A stretch of 45,048 nt of DNA, taken from IMG/VR virus record IMGVR_UViG_3300043438_003308, positions 1 through 45,048 of that record. One strand, written 5' to 3'. This document shows, in pieces, positions 41,491 to 45,048 of this stretch (within the stretch, counting starts at the first letter, position 1; each line of letters starts with the position of its first letter). The notes beneath the pieces were generated by a model, which had not been told where the DNA came from, ran no database searches, and saw only the letters and a program-made list of their open reading frames with translations. Made by a program: the position numbers and the translations under genes. This DNA comes from a virus.

Positions 41491-41728
41491 ATTTAATATA
41501 TTTGTATGTAATAGTATCGCCTATTTGAGTTCGTGCTCCTACTGGTACAGTATCTTCATTTTCAAGTATTGCATAATACTTAGGTGATAAGTATTCGTGC
41601 ACTCCAATTGGGGCCTGTTTAAATACCTTAACTACAATATGTTTTTCAAGTATAACCTTTTCAATAGTTGGTTGATTACAACTACTGACAATTGCCAGCA
41701 GTATTAATATTTTAAAGTAGTGTTTCAT
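41471..41728 (-). CDS. Small lipoprotein
   Basis: The ATG at 41726-41728 gives MKHYFKILILLAIVSSCNQP, a clear lipoprotein signal with a lipobox ending in Cys. A longer start upstream would bury the signal. The mature part has about 67 residues. It is anchored in a membrane of the host envelope. Lipoproteins of this size occur in spanin pairs and exclusion systems; no partner can be named for certain. It overlaps the upstream gene by 17 bases. Confidence 0.65.
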   Translation of the reverse strand: MKHYFKILILLAIVSSCNQPTIEKVILEKHIVVKVFKQAPIGVHEYLSPKYYAILENEDTVPVGARTQIGDTITYKYIKYDRASN

Positions 41729-41939
41729 TTTCATTTGCCATTTTTTGCATTGATTCAAATATTTTAGCCAAGTCCTCAACTGAGTCACATGCCCATTGTT
41801 TTGATTTAAGAGTAAAGAACCCAGCTTGTGCTCCAGGATTAAATGTCATTTCAACATGAAGCTCTTCCCAATCTTCTGGATTGGTACTTGATTCTTGACT
41901 AAAGACTGCTTTAATATGATGAAGTACTGGGCCTTTCAT
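41712..41939 (-). CDS. Small hypothetical protein
   Basis: A 75-residue protein (KGPVLHHIKAVFSQESSTNP; WACDSVEDLAKIFESM). It overlaps the neighbours by 1 and 17 bases. No family recognised. Confidence 0.6.
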   Translation of the reverse strand: MKGPVLHHIKAVFSQESSTNPEDWEELHVEMTFNPGAQAGFFTLKSKQWACDSVEDLAKIFESMQKMANENETLL

Positions 41940-42199
41940 TATTCAACAAAACTTTCAGTCGTCATTTCAATAATACGGGCACGTTGAGAATTTGTAAGCA
42001 TATTACGAGACTCCCATAATTTTACTAGTGCCTGACCTATTTCACGTTCCATGTAGGTTGTTCCAGTATCAAACAGATCCTCAATCGTAACTTCCTCTTC
42101 AAGCTCATGTTTTAACTCTTCGTACATTTGTTTCTTTTCGCGATTTGATAATTCATCTAAAATATCAGAAACGTCTACGTCTACTTCGAATGTTGCCAT
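41939..42199 (-). CDS. Small acidic helical protein
   Basis: An 86-residue, Glu-rich helical protein (VDVDVSDILDELSNREKKQM, then YEELKHELEEEVTIEDLF). First gene of the small-protein operon, behind the terminator at 42246 and a TAGTATAATAA motif. Function unknown. Confidence 0.6.
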   Translation of the reverse strand: MATFEVDVDVSDILDELSNREKKQMYEELKHELEEEVTIEDLFDTGTTYMEREIGQALVKLWESRNMLTNSQRARIIEMTTESFVE

Positions 42200-42225
42200 A
42201 ATTATATTTTTGTTTAATAGTTATT

Positions 42226-42231
42226 ATTATA
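42226..42231 (-). promoter_or_regulatory. TATAAT-type promoter candidate
   Basis: TAGTATAATAATAAC on the minus strand, between a terminator and the gene starting at 42199. TATAAT is like a sigma-70 -10 box. The same TAGTATAATAA occurs before the gene at 38609. No good -35 element is seen. Confidence 0.35.
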
Positions 42232-42245
42232 CTACATAAACCAAA

Positions 42246-42271
42246 AAAAGTCCCAACGAATTGGGACTTTT
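42246..42271 (-). terminator. Intrinsic terminator
   Basis: Stem AAAAGTCCCAA/TTGGGACTTTT with loop CGAA; a T7 run follows on the minus strand. It ends the transcript coming from 42295-42984. Confidence 0.85.
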
Positions 42272-42294
42272 CAAAAAAAAAAAATGAAGACTCT

Positions 42295-42690
42295 TTATGC
42301 TGATCTAAATATTAAACCAACGGCAATACCTACAACTGCGGTAACAATAATCCAAAGTAATTTAGTTACTGTACTTTTCCATGATATTAGTTCTCGGTGT
42401 TCTTCCAATATTTTAGCCCAATCTCGAGCATCTTCTTCTTTTCGTTTACGAAATTCAGTGTTTTTATTTACTCGGACAATGATTCCATCTTCTGGATCAA
42501 GTAATTGCTTTCGGATATTACGTAGATCTTCTTTCATATCGCCCTGAGACGATTCAATATTTTCGATCCTTTCCTGTATTACTTTAAGTTCACCATTTGG
42601 CAACTTGGCTTTGATAATGTCTAAGGCATCAAGAATATCATTCATCATTGAATCAACCTCTTGCGTGCCTCGATTTCTTGGAGTACTCAT
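42295..42690 (-). CDS. Coiled-coil protein with C-terminal membrane anchor
   Basis: A 131-residue protein with a long heptad-type region (LKVIQERIENIESSQGDMKE, DLRNIRKQLL) and a C-terminal transmembrane helix (LLWIIVTAVVGIAVGLIF). The arrangement resembles XhlA-like and other phage tail-anchored proteins connected with lysis. Function is not proven. A terminator follows it. Confidence 0.65.
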   Translation of the reverse strand: MSTPRNRGTQEVDSMMNDILDALDIIKAKLPNGELKVIQERIENIESSQGDMKEDLRNIRKQLLDPEDGIIVRVNKNTEFRKRKEEDARDWAKILEEHRELISWKSTVTKLLWIIVTAVVGIAVGLIFRSA

Positions 42691-42714
42691 TATGCGTGAA
42701 CTTGCTTTTTTTAA

Positions 42715-42984
42715 TTAAAGAGTAGCGTCTTCTGCGCTAGCTTCATTTTCAGTTGGTTCAACTTCAATATTAGGCTCAGTATCAGCCATCATATTAGTAG
42801 AAAGAGCATTATCAGTATCTCCAGTTTCAGGAGCTTCAGCTGGTGCTGGTTCATTATCATTACCTAGAGGTAATTCTGCCATTTCTGGTGAATCTTGCAT
42901 TGCTGGTTCAATTCCCATTTCTGGATTGCTATTTGATTGAGTAAACTCTTCAAAGCTTAAAATTTTACTATGGCTTGTTTCCAT
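42715..42984 (-). CDS. Acidic small protein with SFEEF N-terminus
   Basis: An 89-residue, highly acidic, probably disordered protein. It begins METSHSKILSFEEFTQSN, the F-x-x-F peptide family of this phage, and the rest is Glu/Pro/Asn-rich. An ATAAATA lies 20 bases upstream. Candidate packaged protein. Confidence 0.6.
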   Translation of the reverse strand: METSHSKILSFEEFTQSNSNPEMGIEPAMQDSPEMAELPLGNDNEPAPAEAPETGDTDNALSTNMMADTEPNIEVEPTENEASAEDATL

Positions 42985-43004
42985 TTTATTAAATAATTTG
43001 AGTT

Positions 43005-43011
43005 TATTTAT
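43005..43011 (-). promoter_or_regulatory. Late promoter candidate ATAAATA
   Basis: GATAAATAAAC on the minus strand, 20 bases before the gene starting at 42984 and next to one copy of the inverted repeat (43019-43041). Confidence 0.5.
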
Positions 43012-43018
43012 CTTGCAA

Positions 43019-43041
43019 ACTGGAACAAATAGAGCCTCGCT
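43019..43041 (-). repeat. Inverted repeat copy B flanking the zinc-ribbon gene
   Basis: On the minus strand this reads AGCGAGGCTCTATTTGTTCC then AGT. The plus strand at 43880-43901 carries nearly the same sequence (13 identical bases, then one mismatch and one indel). Confidence 0.55.
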
Positions 43042-43053
43042 TAAGACTAATTG

Positions 43054-43800
43054 TTATTCAGTTACTGGAATTCCGCAATTAGGGCAGAATTTCCAAGTTG
43101 CTTTTTTATGGCGGGTTCCACAGCTTGTGCAATAGGAGCGAATTTCTCCCATTTCAACTGGTTTTTTACTTTCTGGTAAAATTTGCCAAGTACTGGTTGC
43201 ACAAGTCCATGAGTTAAAATTACCATAGGTATTGGAAAATTGCTGTTTAGAACTTCTACCCTTTTCAACAATACCCGTCTCAACTGAGTTAGCTGAAATG
43301 CTTGAGCTGCAGGTAAAGACGCCAGCGCTTCCGTCAACAGTTAACGTGCTAGGTTGATTATAGTAATTGGTTGTAATTGTATTACCATAAAGCATTACCG
43401 GAGGTTGATATGAAATAGATTCATCATAGAACAGAACTTCAACCTTACCATTATTTGCAATTGCTAATTTGGTTTGGCTAGAGTCATCAACTTCATACGT
43501 TGTAAACTTGAATTTTTTAGCAACATCAATGAATCTTTCAAGAAAGACCCTTTGGCCAGGCCTTAGTACAATACCTGCATTTCCGCAGGCAAGACCATTG
43601 ATCCAGATTTTTGCTAATACTGATGTTGTTTTTGGATTGTAGAGTTCAATTTCAAAATTTGAACCGTCTTTTAAATAGACATTTGACCCGTAGGTTTTTA
43701 GTCGTCCTCTGCCCTTTGTGATGGTTGCAGATGGTTGTGGATTACTAAAGCTTGTGTAAACTGCAGTAGACCCACTAGTTGTGATGTTTTGTTGGTACAT
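43054..43800 (-). CDS. Virion-type beta protein with C-terminal zinc ribbon
   Basis: A 248-residue protein. The N-terminal domain reads RLKTYGSNVYLKDGSNFEIE, LACGNAGIVLRPGQRVFLER and FKFTTYEVDD, beta-rich and like a domain found in other large-phage proteins. The C-terminus is a zinc ribbon (SYCTSCGTRHKKATWKFCPN then CGIP). Function is not known; a surface or structural role is a guess. An inverted repeat flanks the gene. Confidence 0.6.
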   Translation of the reverse strand: MYQQNITTSGSTAVYTSFSNPQPSATITKGRGRLKTYGSNVYLKDGSNFEIELYNPKTTSVLAKIWINGLACGNAGIVLRPGQRVFLERFIDVAKKFKFTTYEVDDSSQTKLAIANNGKVEVLFYDESISYQPPVMLYGNTITTNYYNQPSTLTVDGSAGVFTCSSSISANSVETGIVEKGRSSKQQFSNTYGNFNSWTCATSTWQILPESKKPVEMGEIRSYCTSCGTRHKKATWKFCPNCGIPVTE

Positions 43801-43930
43801 AAGAGTTATGTTATTTTATGCTCATCTCATTGTAACCTTCTATTGATTACTCAAGGGCTCGTAAACCCGAGACGAACAGAGCGAGGCTCTATGTTTCCAG
43901 TATTATTTAACTCTGATTTACTAAAAGGTT
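43801..43930 (-). other. Structured leader region
   Basis: The 130-base gap before the zinc-ribbon gene holds two possible hairpins: CTCG/CGAG (loop TAAACC, about 43857-43870) and AGAGC/GCTCT (43878-43890). No open frame or tRNA is seen. It contains copy A of the inverted repeat. Confidence 0.35.
43880..43901 (+). repeat. Inverted repeat copy A flanking the zinc-ribbon gene
   Basis: AGCGAGGCTCTATGTTTCCA then GT on the plus strand, the partner of the copy at 43019-43041. Confidence 0.55.
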
Positions 43931-45048
43931 TTAGCGAAAATATCTTTCATCTCCTTTTGCATGGATAACTTGACCCCAACCTGGAGGTACATCAAACGAG
44001 CTATGGTCAAACACTAGCCAAATTGTTTTGGTACCCCATTTAGGAGCAGCAGGCAAACCATTCGTTAAGTGACCATCCGTTATAATAACTACAAAATCTG
44101 GGCGATCCCGTACATTATCTTTGATCCAGCGCATAACGTCTGGAATTGCTTCAGTACCTCCGCCAGTTCTAACCTTTTCAAAATCAGAAGGTTGAGGTTT
44201 TTTAAAATTCTTTAATACAATTGGATCAACTACTCTATCTGCAAATGGTAAAACTGATATTTGTTTTATTTTCTTAGCCGCAGCAATTCCAACGACTTCC
44301 GATGCAAATTCTGGAAAAGCCGCAGCAACTGATCCGCTTACGTCAATTGCAACTACTCCATTTTCCAGAGCATTATTTTTAGATTTAATACCATATCTAT
44401 AATCTCCAGAACCAATTGATCTTCTTGCTGGAAATTTAAAATCACTAGAGCTTGCCAATTTACCTATAAACCTACGTAATTCAGCTCGCCAATCCACAAT
44501 TGGATCAGTAAGTTCCATAATTTTTTGATATATTGAGCCGCCGCCCTTACCGCCTTTATTTTTATTACGTGGAGTAAGATGAGTTTGAGCAGCAGATCTA
44601 CTTAGTTCTTTCCATTTTTCTTCATTTATGCCTGACCTATCATCATAACCTTCTTCTTTAGCAATTTTTCTTCCTTCTTCAGGAGAAATTACTTCGCCGG
44701 TTCCCCTTCCTACTACTTTACCTCCACTTTTTCCTGCTCGTACGTCATTTCGGATAACGGTTGTTTTCTTTCCTACATTTCCGATACTATCTGAATCAAC
44801 CATAGGCCCAGACTCAGATCCTTGACCTTCACCTTCTGCTTCTTCTTGACCTTCACCTTCTTGGCCGTTGCCGCCCTTTCCTTTATTTGGTTGGCCTTCA
44901 CCTTCTTTTTCTTTATTAGAGCCATCTTCTCCAGAACCTTCGCTTTCTCCGCTTTCTGGTGTTTCTAGTGTTTTGGTTTTAACGCTATCTGCGCTTTCTC
45001 CACCTTCTCCTCCACCTTCTCCGCTACCGCTTTGATTTGGATTAACTA
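43931..45048 (-). CDS. VWA-domain protein (DUF2201/CobT-like), N-terminus beyond window
   Basis: The frame is open to the window edge, so the N-terminus is missing. The visible part has about 80 residues of acidic Gly/Glu/Ser repeats (44804-45048), then a metal-binding VWA domain: VVAIDVSGSVAAAF (D-x-S-x-S MIDAS), TGGGTEAIPDV (Thr) and VVIITDGHLTNG (Asp). The order of acidic linker followed by VWA resembles CobT/DUF2201 proteins that work with MoxR-type AAA+ ATPases. A partner ATPase, if present, would lie outside the window. Complex remodelling is inferred. Confidence 0.75.
   Translation of the reverse strand, partial: VNPNQSGSGEGGGEGGESADSVKTKTLETPESGESEGSGEDGSNKEKEGEGQPNKGKGGNGQEGEGQEEAEGEGQGSESGPMVDSDSIGNVGKKTTVIRNDVRAGKSGGKVVGRGTGEVISPEEGRKIAKEEGYDDRSGINEEKWKELSRSAAQTHLTPRNKNKGGKGGGSIYQKIMELTDPIVDWRAELRRFIGKLASSSDFKFPARRSIGSGDYRYGIKSKNNALENGVVAIDVSGSVAAAFPEFASEVVGIAAAKKIKQISVLPFADRVVDPIVLKNFKKPQPSDFEKVRTGGGTEAIPDVMRWIKDNVRDRPDFVVIITDGHLTNGLPAAPKWGTKTIWLVFDHSSFDVPPGWGQVIHAKGDERYFR

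Noticed and set aside
43062-43337. 91-residue minus-strand frame inside the zinc-ribbon gene
   Set aside because: A shadow frame; the 248-residue frame has the paired CxxC ribbon.
43801-43930. tRNA or small RNA gene in the leader of the zinc-ribbon gene
   Set aside because: No T-loop or cloverleaf; only two short hairpins, so it is left as a leader.
1-45048. CRISPR array, transposase or integrase
   Set aside because: No regular direct repeats with spacers and no DDE, HUH or tyrosine/serine recombinase motifs were seen among the real genes.

Overview
The window is a dense stretch of a large, AT-rich, T4-like contractile-tailed phage (myovirus) genome. Recognisable T4 counterparts are the portal (gp20), prohead protease/scaffold (gp21/gp22), the start of the major capsid protein (gp23), head-completion nuclease (gp4), baseplate proteins of the gp5, gp25, gp27 and gp53 types, UvsW, a UvsY-like protein, a family B DNA polymerase C-terminal part (gp43) and primase (gp61). 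The host is probably a member of the Bacteroidota. The phage Clp ATPase reads like a Bacteroidota ClpC, there is no purine-rich Shine-Dalgarno before the start codons (A/T-rich TAAATAA-like contexts instead), and a few genes start with TTG or GTG. No tRNA, CRISPR array or insertion sequence was found, and no gene-free stretch exceeds 300 bases.

Layout. 1-9222 (minus strand): virion morphogenesis, reading from a large tail protein through LysM/gp53-like, gp27-like hub, tube-like protein, gp5-like spike and a J-domain chaperone to a fused prohead protease-scaffold and the first codons of the capsid protein. 9320-13291 (minus): small proteins, several with a T4-style capsid-targeting N-terminus, plus a ferritin-like protein. 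13391-14962 (plus): a T5 A1-like metallophosphoesterase. 15042-18143 (minus): a candidate nucleic-acid end-repair cassette of ligase plus HxGH nucleotidyltransferase fusion, P-loop kinase and HAD phosphatase. 18195-20691 (plus): UvsY-like and UvsW. 20769-22533 (minus): likely packaged proteins. 22603-29562 (plus): C-terminal DNA polymerase piece, primase, gp4, a structural protein, portal, sugar-nucleotide epimerase and a threonine-repeat protein. 29626-32961 (minus): gp25, a structural protein, small internal-type proteins and a ParB-like protein. 32981-34973 (minus): heptose-type sugar genes (kinase, cupin, epimerase). 34973-42199 (minus): truncated ClpC and a tightly overlapping block of small proteins, several membrane or exported. 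42295-45048 (minus): a coiled-coil membrane protein, an acidic small protein, a zinc-ribbon protein and a VWA protein cut by the window edge.

How it fits together. Head and tail genes are mostly on the minus strand and many are preceded by ATAAATA, the core of the T4 late promoter. The protease-scaffold gene has an internal ATAAATA and an internal ATG, so it may make both a protease and a free scaffold. About ten proteins carry short F-x-x-F-(I)-x-E motifs like the T4 capsid-targeting sequence, which suggests a large set of internal head proteins processed by the same protease. The most notable items are the protease-scaffold gene with its 14-residue repeats, the DNA polymerase lacking its N-terminal half in this window, the end-repair cassette, the packaged-protein set and the heptose-type gene cluster.
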